From DASXYU01 sp036502295 (GTDB taxonomy: Bacteria; Actinomycetota; Actinomycetes; Mycobacteriales; Jatrophihabitantaceae), in NCBI GenBank assembly GCA_036502295.1, contig DASXYU010000130.1, forward strand, positions 1 to 14,520: 14,520 bases of DNA, written 5' to 3'. A model generated the notes under the pieces. It searched no databases. It saw only the letters and a program-made list of their open reading frames with translations, and was not told where the DNA came from. Every line of letters begins with the position of its first letter. The stretch's first letter is position 1. The position numbers and the translations under genes were made by a program. Shown here one piece after another: positions 1-6,051 of the stretch.

Positions 1-1
1 C

Positions 2-907
2 GATCTGATGACGGCGTTCGTCAGCTTCGATCGCGTCTTCGAGGTGCTCGATCTCAAACCCATGATCGAGGACGCCCCGGACGCGGTGATGCTGCCGTCC
101 GGCTCCAGGACGATCGAGTTCGATGACGTCCGCTTCGCCTACCCCACGGCGCAGGAGGTCTCTCTGGCCTCACTCGAGGTCGTTGCCGCCCTGGACGAGC
201 GGCCCTCCACAGAGGTGCTGCGTGGGGTCTCCTTCACCGCGCAGCCCGGGCAGATGGTGGCGTTGGTGGGGCCGTCGGGCGCCGGGAAGACGACCATCAG
301 CCAACTCCTCCCGCGCCTGTATGACGTGACCAGCGGCTCGGTGCGCGTCGGGGGAGTGGACGTCCGCGGCGTCACCCAGCAGTCGCTGCATGACCGCATC
401 GGCGTCGTCAGTCAGGACGCGCACATGTTCCACGACACGATCGCGGCGAACCTCCGTTATGCCCGACCGGAGGCGAGCGACGCGGAGCTCACCGAGGCGC
501 TGACTTTCGCACAACTCGGCGAGCTGCTCGCCACGTTGCCCGACGGGCTGCAGACACTCGTCGGCGAGCGCGGCTATCGGCTCTCCGGTGGCGAGAAGGC
601 GCGCCTGGCCATCGCGCGATTGCTGCTCAAGCGACCGGAGATCGTGATCCTCGACGAGGCGACGGCGCACCTGGACAGCGAGAGCGAAGTAGCGGTGCAG
701 GCCGCCCTCGCGCAGGCGCTGCAAGGCAGGACGTCATTGGTGATCGCCCATCGACTCTCCACGATCCGCGACGCGGACCTCGTCCTCGTCATCGATGACG
801 GGGAGATCGTGCAGCGCGGCACGCACGACGAGCTGCTGGCCACCGGCGGTCTCTACGCCGAGCTCTACCGGACTCAGTTCGCTGGAACTTCACACTTCTC
901 TGACTAA
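2..907 (+). CDS. ABC exporter ATP-binding/permease protein, 3' part only
   Basis: The gene enters from the left edge of the window. The reading frame is already open at base 2, and the ATG at base 8 is internal, because the sequence DLMTAFVSFDRVFEVLDL is the usual junction between the last helix of an ABC exporter membrane domain and its nucleotide-binding domain. Counting from that ATG, the ATPase domain shows an aromatic A-loop (FAYP, Tyr45), Walker A GPSGAGKTT (88-96), Q-loop Gln136, signature LSGGE (192-196), Walker B IVILDEAT with Glu217, and H-loop His248. All catalytic motifs are intact. About 20 extra residues between the A-loop and the next strand are, from memory, common in actinobacterial exporters. 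The protein should hydrolyse ATP to export an unknown substrate across the membrane. A MarR-type regulator gene starts 11 bp after the stop, a common pairing for drug exporters. The membrane domain is outside the window, so the substrate cannot be inferred. Confidence 0.95.
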   Translation, partial: DLMTAFVSFDRVFEVLDLKPMIEDAPDAVMLPSGSRTIEFDDVRFAYPTAQEVSLASLEVVAALDERPSTEVLRGVSFTAQPGQMVALVGPSGAGKTTISQLLPRLYDVTSGSVRVGGVDVRGVTQQSLHDRIGVVSQDAHMFHDTIAANLRYARPEASDAELTEALTFAQLGELLATLPDGLQTLVGERGYRLSGGEKARLAIARLLLKRPEIVILDEATAHLDSESEVAVQAALAQALQGRTSLVIAHRLSTIRDADLVLVIDDGEIVQRGTHDELLATGGLYAELYRTQFAGTSHFSD

Positions 908-913
908 AGTCAG
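900..913. promoter_or_regulatory. Candidate MarR-type operator (inverted repeat)
   Basis: CTGACT-AA-AGTCAG is a perfect 6-bp inverted repeat with a 2-bp centre. It straddles the stop codon of the ABC gene (905-907) and ends 5 bp before the ATG of the MarR-GNAT gene. The TAAAGT inside it (905-910) could act as a -10 hexamer for a leaderless or near-leaderless transcript starting at the regulator. Its position suggests autoregulation by the MarR domain encoded immediately downstream. This is inference from position and symmetry only; no convincing -35 was seen. Confidence 0.35.
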
Positions 914-918
914 CGGTC

Positions 919-1842
919 ATGACGAATCTTGAGGACATCGCGGTGGTGCGCCGGTTCAATCGGTCCTACACGCAACGCGTCGGCGCCCTGGACGACTCCT
1001 TTCTCGGCATGGGTGCGCCATTGGGCACTATGCGGCTTCTCTTCGAGATCGGGTCGGAACCCGGAACCGTCCGGGCGCTGCGGGCACGCCTCGGCTTCGA
1101 CTCCGGCTACCTCAGCCGCCTGCTACGTCGTCTTGAGGACGACGGTCTCGTCGTTCTGCGCCCGGACCCGGCCGACCAGCGTCGGCGCCTCGTGCGCCTC
1201 ACCGCAAAAGGTCGGCGCCGATGGGGCGACCTGGAGGCCCGTTCAGAGGCGAAGGCGCGGGACCTTCTTGAGCCGCTCACCGAACGGCAGCGCGCACGCC
1301 TGACCGCGGCGCTGACTGAGGCCGATCTGCTGGTGCGCGCTGCGACCATCACGCTCAGCGACGTGGACCCGGCTTCGGCGCCCGCGCGCGACGCAGTGGG
1401 TAAGTACTTCGCCGAGATCGAGGACCGCTTCGGCTTCGACTCAGCGGGGCTCGACGACAAGGATGCAGCGTCGCTTCGGCTGCCCGACGGCGTCTTCGTC
1501 CTGGCGGTGAGCAGTGGGGGTCCCCCCGGCAATGAGGGCGTCGCCGCCGGGGGAGGTGCGGCGGTCGCCTGTGGGGGACTGCAGACCATCGCCGATGGTA
1601 TCGGCGAGATCAAACGCATGTGGGTTGACGACGCATGGCGCGGCGCCGGCCTTGGATCGCGGTTGCTCCGTCATCTTGAGCGGCGCTCACGGGATCTTGG
1701 GCACCACACGCTGCGTCTCGACACCAACAAGGCCCTCACCGAGGCGATCGAGATGTATGACCGTGCCGGCTACCGGAGGATCGAGCGCTACAACGACAAC
1801 CCGTTCGCCACCGACTTCTTCGAGAAGCGGCTAGCTGAATGA
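919..1842 (+). CDS. MarR-GNAT fusion: winged-helix regulator joined to an N-acetyltransferase
   Basis: This 307-residue protein joins two domains. Residues about 1-145 form a MarR-type winged helix: the DSGYLSRLLRRLEDDGLV recognition-helix region (61-78) is followed by a basic wing (PADQRRRLVRLTAKG). Residues about 150-307 form a GNAT acetyltransferase, with strand GEIKRMWV (229-236), acetyl-CoA P-loop R-G-A-G-L-G (241-246) and a C-terminal NKALTEAIEMYDRAGY motif. It probably acts as a ligand-responsive regulator and/or acetylates a small molecule or protein. Residues 199-213 (SGGPPGNEGVAAGGG) are encoded by a 45-bp repeat and sit in the turn between two early GNAT strands, where related proteins have a short turn. 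The gene follows the ABC exporter by 11 bp and has no clear Shine-Dalgarno site, so leaderless initiation at ATG 919 is plausible. Its stop codon lies within a strong hairpin. Confidence 0.93.
   Translation: MTNLEDIAVVRRFNRSYTQRVGALDDSFLGMGAPLGTMRLLFEIGSEPGTVRALRARLGFDSGYLSRLLRRLEDDGLVVLRPDPADQRRRLVRLTAKGRRRWGDLEARSEAKARDLLEPLTERQRARLTAALTEADLLVRAATITLSDVDPASAPARDAVGKYFAEIEDRFGFDSAGLDDKDAASLRLPDGVFVLAVSSGGPPGNEGVAAGGGAAVACGGLQTIADGIGEIKRMWVDDAWRGAGLGSRLLRHLERRSRDLGHHTLRLDTNKALTEAIEMYDRAGYRRIERYNDNPFATDFFEKRLAE
1512..1556 (+). repeat. 45-bp hairpin-forming element, copy 1, in frame in the MarR-GNAT gene
   Basis: The element starts CAGTGGGGGT and ends GCCGCCGGGGGAGG. It matches copy 2 (2037-2081, opposite strand) at 40 of 45 positions; the five differences are at element positions 11, 21, 23, 25 and 31. 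CCCCCGGC (element 12-19) can pair with GCCGGGGG (35-42), and the same C run can instead pair with GGGGG (5-9). Its length is 15 codons, and it is read as SGGPPGNEGVAAGGG. It interrupts the GNAT domain in a probable surface turn. Confidence 0.8.
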
Positions 1843-1891
1843 TCAACTCGCTCAGATCCGTCGTATCCGAACGATCTGAGCGAGTTGATCA
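1840..1891. terminator. Bidirectional hairpin terminator between convergent genes
   Basis: The arms TGATCAACTCGCTCAGATC (1840-1858) and its exact reverse complement (1873-1891) form a 19-bp stem around a 14-base loop. The first three bases of the stem are the TGA stop of the MarR-GNAT gene, and the other arm ends 9 bp before the aconitase stop codon. There is no obvious T tract on either side, so it would be an I-shaped or atypical terminator serving both genes. It fills nearly all of the 58-bp gap between them. Confidence 0.8.
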
Positions 1892-1900
1892 ACGATGCAG

Positions 1901-4669
1901 CTAGAGAAGCGAGCGCAACACGTACTGCATGATGCCGCCGTGGCGGTAATACTCCGCCTCGCCGGGAGTGTCGATACGAACGACCGCGTCGAACTCCACA
2001 GCGCCGGCCTTCACGTGCACCGTCCTCGGAATCGACCCTCCCCCGGCGGCTACGCCTTTACTGCCGGGGGTACCCCCACTGTTGAGGCCGGTGACGCCCG
2101 TGAACTCGAAGGTCTCCTCACCGGTGAGCCCCAGCGAGGCGGCGGTCTGCCCCGTCGGGAATTGCAGCGGCAGAACTCCCATGCCGATCAGGTTGCTGCG
2201 GTGGATGCGTTCGTACGACTCGGCGATCACGGCCTTCACGCCGAGTAACGCCGTGCCCTTCGCGGCCCAGTCGCGCGACGAACCGGAGCCGTACTCCCTG
2301 CCCGCAAGAACAACGAGCGGAATCCCCGCAGACTGGTAGTTGATCGACGCCTCATAGACGAAGCTCACCGGAGCGCCGGCCTGGGTGAAGTCGCGGGTGA
2401 AACCACCCTCTGTCCCTGGTGCTATCTGGTTGCGGAGGCGGATGTTCGCGAACGTCCCGCGGATCATCACCTCGTGGTTGCCGCGGCGGGCGCCGTACTG
2501 GTTGAAGTCCTTGGGAGCCACGCCGTGCTCGGTGAGGTACTTGCCGGCGGGCGTATCGCCCTTGATGTTGCCGGCCGGGCTGATGTGGTCGGTGGTCACC
2601 GAGTCGCCCAGCTTCAGCAGCACCCGCGCACCCGTGATGTCGGTGACCGGAGTCGGCTGCAGAGGCATGCCCTCGAAGTAGGGCGCCTTACGCACGTACG
2701 TCGATGCGTCGTCCCAGGCGAAGGTATTGCCCGTGGGCGTCTGGAGGTTCTGCCACTTCTCGTCGCCGGCGAAGACATCGGCGTAGTCCTTCGTGAACAT
2801 GTCACTCGTGATCGCCTCGGCGATCACCGCCTCGACCTCGGTGGGGGTTGGCCAGATGTCGGCGAGATACACCGGACCCTCAGTGCCTTCACCGATCGGG
2901 TCGTTGAGTAGGTCGATGTCCATCGTGCCGGCCAGCGCGTACGCCACCACCAGCGGCGGCGAGGCGAGGTAGTTCATCTTGATGTCCGGGTTGATACGTC
3001 CTTCGAAGTTGCGGTTGCCAGAGAGGACGGAGACCACCGCGAGGTCGTTCGCCTGCACCGCCGCGGAGACCTCGGAGATCAGCGGACCACCATTGCCGAT
3101 GCATGTGACGCAGCCGTAACCGACGAGGTTGAAGCCGATCTTGTCGAGGTACGGAGTCAGACCCGCCTTGTCGTAGTAATCGGTGACGACCTTCGAGCCC
3201 GGCGCGAGCGAGGTCTTCACCCACGGCTTACGGGTGAGCCCCTTCTCGACAGCCCTCTTGGCAAGCAGTGCCGCGCCGATCATCACCGACGGGTTCGAGG
3301 TGTTCGTGCAGGACGTGATCGATGCGATGGTCACCGCGCCGTGGTCGAGGACGAAGCTCGACCCGTCCTCAAGCGTCACAGTCACCGGGTTGTAGGCGCG
3401 TCCGTTGGCGCTGACAGCCGGCGAATCGCTGGCCGGGAACGACTCCGCGCCCGCCTCGTCCACCCCAGCCGCGCCGGCGTAGTCGACCAGCGCGCTGCGG
3501 AACGCCGACTTGCCGTCGGTCAGCGCAACCCGGTCCTGAGGACGCTTCGGCCCGGCGATCGACGGGACGACCGTCGACAGGTCGAGTTCGAGTTTCTCGG
3601 AGTACTTCGGTTCGGCATCCGGGTCGTGCCACAGGCCCTGTGCCTTGGCGTAGGCCTCGACGAGCGCCAGCTGCTCCGCACTGCGCCCGGTGAGGCGCAG
3701 GTAGTTCACGGTCTCGGCGTCGATCGGGAAGACCGCGATGGTCGAGCCGAACTCCGGGCTCATGTTGCCGATGGTGGCGCGGTTGGCCAGCGGCAGCACG
3801 GAGACTCCGGCGCCGTAGAACTCCACGAACTTGCCGACGACACCGTGCTTGCGCAGCATCTCGGTAATGGTGAGGACGAGGTCAGTGGCGGTCGAGCCCG
3901 GCGGCAGGTCGCCATGCAGCTTGAAGCCGACGACGCGGGGGATGAGCATCGAGACCGGCTGGCCGAGCATCGCGGCCTCTGCCTCGATGCCACCGACTCC
4001 CCAGCCGACCACGCCAAGGCCATTGACCATGGTGGTGTGCGAGTCGGTGCCGACGCAGGTGTCGGGGTAGGCATAGGTGACGTCGCCCTCGACCCGCGTG
4101 AAGACGGTGCGGGCGAGGTGCTCGATGTTCACCTGGTGGACGATGCCGGTGCCGGGCGGCACGACCTTGAAGTTGTCGAAGGCACCTTGGCCCCAGCGGA
4201 GGAACTGGTAACGCTCGCGGTTGCGCTCGTATTCGATCTCGACGTTCTGACCGAAGGCGCTCACCGTGCCGAACTTCTCCGCGATGACCGAGTGGTCGAT
4301 CACCATCTCTGCCGGCGCCAGCGGGTTGATCTTGGCGGCGTCACCACCGAGTTCGACGACCGCTTCGCGCATGGTGGCGAGGTCGACGACGCAGGGCACG
4401 CCGGTGAAGTCCTGCATGATCACGCGGGCGGGGGTGAACTGGATTTCGGTGTCCGGCTCGGCGGCCGGATTCCAGGAACCGAGAGCACTGATCTGCTCGG
4501 CGGTGACGTTGGCACCGTCCTCGGTGCGGAGCAGGTCCTCCAGCAGCACCTTCAAGCTGAAGGGGAGGTGCTCGGCGCCCGCAACCTTGCTGATATCGAA
4601 GATCTCGTAGCTCTTGTCGCCAACGGCCAGCGTGGTCCGCGACCCGAAGCTGTTCTTGCTCTCTGCCAC
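1901..4669 (-). CDS. acnA: Aconitate hydratase (aconitase A type)
   Basis: This cytosolic TCA-cycle enzyme interconverts citrate and isocitrate through cis-aconitate. The 922-residue product is full length for the AcnA/IRP1 type. The [4Fe-4S] ligands are Cys454 (SITSCTNTSNPSV) and Cys520 and Cys523 (YGCVTCIGN). The substrate-binding segment CVGTDSHTTMVNGLGV is at 205-220, and the C-terminal swivel domain carries YGSGSSRDWAAKGT. The start is GTG at 4669, preceded by AAGGAG with a 7-base spacer. Residues 864-878 (SGGTPGSKGVAAGGG) come from the second copy of the 45-bp element. They lie between ETFEFTGVTGLN and IPRTVHVKAG, where other aconitases have a short loop of the N-D-G-E-T-P-R-T-V kind. 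The rest of the C terminus, ending ILQYVLRSLL-like, is normal, so the enzyme is probably active. A palindrome at 4703-4720 lies 34 bp upstream. Confidence 0.98.
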   Translation of the reverse strand: MAESKNSFGSRTTLAVGDKSYEIFDISKVAGAEHLPFSLKVLLEDLLRTEDGANVTAEQISALGSWNPAAEPDTEIQFTPARVIMQDFTGVPCVVDLATMREAVVELGGDAAKINPLAPAEMVIDHSVIAEKFGTVSAFGQNVEIEYERNRERYQFLRWGQGAFDNFKVVPPGTGIVHQVNIEHLARTVFTRVEGDVTYAYPDTCVGTDSHTTMVNGLGVVGWGVGGIEAEAAMLGQPVSMLIPRVVGFKLHGDLPPGSTATDLVLTITEMLRKHGVVGKFVEFYGAGVSVLPLANRATIGNMSPEFGSTIAVFPIDAETVNYLRLTGRSAEQLALVEAYAKAQGLWHDPDAEPKYSEKLELDLSTVVPSIAGPKRPQDRVALTDGKSAFRSALVDYAGAAGVDEAGAESFPASDSPAVSANGRAYNPVTVTLEDGSSFVLDHGAVTIASITSCTNTSNPSVMIGAALLAKRAVEKGLTRKPWVKTSLAPGSKVVTDYYDKAGLTPYLDKIGFNLVGYGCVTCIGNGGPLISEVSAAVQANDLAVVSVLSGNRNFEGRINPDIKMNYLASPPLVVAYALAGTMDIDLLNDPIGEGTEGPVYLADIWPTPTEVEAVIAEAITSDMFTKDYADVFAGDEKWQNLQTPTGNTFAWDDASTYVRKAPYFEGMPLQPTPVTDITGARVLLKLGDSVTTDHISPAGNIKGDTPAGKYLTEHGVAPKDFNQYGARRGNHEVMIRGTFANIRLRNQIAPGTEGGFTRDFTQAGAPVSFVYEASINYQSAGIPLVVLAGREYGSGSSRDWAAKGTALLGVKAVIAESYERIHRSNLIGMGVLPLQFPTGQTAASLGLTGEETFEFTGVTGLNSGGTPGSKGVAAGGGSIPRTVHVKAGAVEFDAVVRIDTPGEAEYYRHGGIMQYVLRSLL
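2037..2081 (-). repeat. 45-bp hairpin-forming element, copy 2, in frame in aconitase
   Basis: Read on the minus strand it begins CAGTGGGGGTACCCCCGGC and ends GTAGCCGCCGGGGGAGG. It contains a perfect 12-bp palindrome GGGGGTACCCCC and a second possible 8-bp stem, CCCCCGGC with GCCGGGGG. It is read in the same frame as copy 1 (SGGTPGSKGVAAGGG) although the host genes are unrelated. In this copy the chosen frame and all three frames of the opposite strand are free of stop codons. The other two same-strand frames carry TAA and TAG. Confidence 0.8.
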
Positions 4670-4702
4670 GTCAGGACTCCTTCGTCCGCGTCTGTAACAA
4701 TT

Positions 4703-4720
4703 TATCTTGACGTCAAGATA
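4703..4720. promoter_or_regulatory. Perfect 18-bp palindrome upstream of aconitase (candidate operator)
   Basis: TATCTTGACGTCAAGATA reads identically on both strands. It lies 34-51 bp upstream of the aconitase GTG and about 95 bp before the divergent PAP2 gene. It contains TTGACG, usable as a -35 on the minus strand, so a protein bound here would overlap an aconitase promoter. I do not know which regulator binds it. It does not look like the AcnR site of corynebacteria as I remember it. Confidence 0.6.
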
Positions 4721-4756
4721 TCACTCTGAGGCAAGACCCCGACGTCGGGCTTCTCA

Positions 4757-4797
4757 CGATGAACGCACATCCTGCTCGGGTTCATCGCCCGTTCACA
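4757..4797. promoter_or_regulatory. GTTCA repeat cluster in the PAP2 promoter region
   Basis: CGATGAAC (4757-4764) and GTTCATCG (4780-4787) form an 8-bp inverted repeat with a 15-bp spacer. A further direct copy of GTTCA starts at 4791, 11 bp (about one helical turn) after the one at 4780. The cluster ends just before a possible -10 hexamer TACCCT (4803-4808). Six bases then separate that hexamer from the PAP2 start codon. The arrangement fits a multi-site binding region, but this is inference from spacing alone. Confidence 0.3.
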
Positions 4798-4814
4798 TCA
4801 CATACCCTTGCTGA

Positions 4815-5948
4815 ATGGCGTTGAGGACGGCACCGGTGTTCAAACCGGCCGTCAGCTCTGTCTCGTGGGCCTATAGCCAGATGATGCGACCGATCCACGC
4901 GATCGGCTGGCGCACCATCCGCTACGTCCTCGGTGCCGCGTACTTGGGCTACATCATCGACCGAATCGTCGACAGCGGCGTACCCACCGGCCGCGAGACA
5001 TTGGCGAAGCTGATGGTCATCGGCCTCGCGATCTCGGTTCTCGGTCGCGGCTGGAAGAAGCTGCTGTGGGTCATCGTGGACTGGTGGCCGTTCACGGCGG
5101 TCCTCATCCTCTACGACCAGTCGCGAAAGTTCGCCGACACAGCGGGCATGCCGCTGCACATGACCGACATCGCGCGCTGGGAGAACGACCTCTTCTTCGG
5201 TCACGTGCCCACTGTCTGGCTGCAGCAGCACTTCTACTCCGACGGACACGTCCACTGGTACGACGCGGTGGCGTCGCTCACCTACTCCTCGCACTTCCTC
5301 GTCACCCCCGTCCTCGCCGGCGTCTTCTGGTTCGTGAACCGGACGGTGTTCTACCGCTACATCAGCCGCGTCATCCTGCTCTCCTTCGCGGGCCTCGCCA
5401 CCTACGTCCTCTTCCCGGAGGCGCCGCCGTGGATGGCCTCGCAGAACCACGTCATCGGCGAGGTGCACCGGATCTCGGCTCTCGGCTGGACCTATCTGCA
5501 CGCCAGTTTTGCCCACCAGGCACTGGAATCGGGCCAGAACGGGGGAGCGAACCCCGTTGCCGCCATGCCATCGCTGCACTTCGCCTTCTCGTTCCTCGCC
5601 GCGATGTTCCTGGCGCAGCGGATCGCGTCGCGCTGGCGCAATCTCATCTACTTGTACCCGGTCGTGATGGCGCTGACCCTCGTCTATACCGGCGAGCACT
5701 ACGTCATTGACGAGATCGCCGGCCTCGCTTACGCGCTCGCCGCACACTTCGCGATTCGGAGGTTCGAGATCTGGTGGCAGGCGCGCCAAGGCTCGAAGCG
5801 GCTCACCTCCGTGGCATTCGACGAGACCGCCGGACTTTCGGAGAATCATGCAGCTGAGGTGTTAGAGGCAGGTGAGGTGGGGGAAACATCTGGGGCGATT
5901 GACACCCCAGATACTGCTGAGACGAATGGCGTTCCTGCGCGCGGCTGA
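4815..5948 (+). CDS. PAP2-superfamily membrane enzyme (inositol phosphorylceramide synthase-like subfamily)
   Basis: This 377-residue polytopic membrane protein has hydrophobic segments near residues 64-78, 84-100, 160-176, 185-200, 255-270, 277-292 and 300-315. The PAP2 phosphatase/phosphotransferase motifs are present: PSLHFAFSF with His255, and YTGEHYVIDE with His295 and Asp299. The sequence ANPVAAMPSLH is characteristic of the PAP2_3 (IPC synthase-like) branch, which removes or transfers phosphate-containing head groups on lipids. The real lipid substrate is unknown. The last 50 residues are hydrophilic and acidic (repeated A/E/G/T) and probably form a cytosolic tail. No Shine-Dalgarno site precedes the ATG. 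TACCCT sits 6 bases upstream of it, so a leaderless mRNA is likely; the ATG pair at 4881-4886 is an alternative start. This gene is an insertion relative to the mycobacterial acn to ripA interval as I remember it. Confidence 0.88.
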   Translation: MALRTAPVFKPAVSSVSWAYSQMMRPIHAIGWRTIRYVLGAAYLGYIIDRIVDSGVPTGRETLAKLMVIGLAISVLGRGWKKLLWVIVDWWPFTAVLILYDQSRKFADTAGMPLHMTDIARWENDLFFGHVPTVWLQQHFYSDGHVHWYDAVASLTYSSHFLVTPVLAGVFWFVNRTVFYRYISRVILLSFAGLATYVLFPEAPPWMASQNHVIGEVHRISALGWTYLHASFAHQALESGQNGGANPVAAMPSLHFAFSFLAAMFLAQRIASRWRNLIYLYPVVMALTLVYTGEHYVIDEIAGLAYALAAHFAIRRFEIWWQARQGSKRLTSVAFDETAGLSENHAAEVLEAGEVGETSGAIDTPDTAETNGVPARG

Positions 5949-6005
5949 GAATTTTGTTACTCATGTGATAGATGTTTCTAGCGTGGCGCATGGTGTTCTA
6001 GTGAC

Positions 6006-6043
6006 TTCAGTGGCAGTCTTGGGGCGATCTGACTGCCGTTGAA
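6006..6043 (+). promoter_or_regulatory. RNA hairpin in the leader of the NlpC/P60 gene
   Basis: TTCAGTGGCAGTC (6006-6018) and GACTGCCGTTGAA (6031-6043) pair over 13 positions, 11 Watson-Crick plus two adjacent G-U wobbles, around a 12-base loop (TTGGGGCGATCT). The stem ends 8 bases before the ATG at 6052. It is not followed by a T tract. If transcription starts at either TAGCGT (5979-5984) or TAGTGA (5999-6004), the hairpin would lie in the 5' leader and could control translation or mRNA stability. Confidence 0.45.
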
Positions 6044-6051
6044 ATCGCTAG

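Noticed and set aside
3341..4729. Long open frame on the plus strand opposite aconitase
   Set aside because: It is antisense to a clear gene, rich in Arg/Val/Asp/Gly/His as expected from reversed high-GC codons, and shows no recognisable domain.
5538..5558. AACGGGG/CCCCGTT hairpin in the PAP2 gene as a third copy of the element
   Set aside because: It does not share the element sequence and lies over the conserved NPVAAMPSLH motif, so it is ordinary coding sequence.
4782..5849. Long open frame on the minus strand opposite the PAP2 gene
   Set aside because: It is a mirror of GC-rich coding sequence with no motif; the plus-strand frame has all PAP2 catalytic residues.
5888..5912. ATCTGGGG/CCCCAGAT hairpin near the end of the PAP2 gene as an element relative or terminator
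   Set aside because: It has no sequence match to the 45-bp element and lies inside the coding region 36 bp before the stop; it may be chance in the low-complexity tail.
6019..6048. Pseudoknot between loop GCGAT (6024-6028) and ATCGC (6044-6048) in the NlpC/P60 leader
   Set aside because: No linker remains between the 13-bp stem and the second pairing strand, so the fold is sterically impossible unless most of the stem opens.
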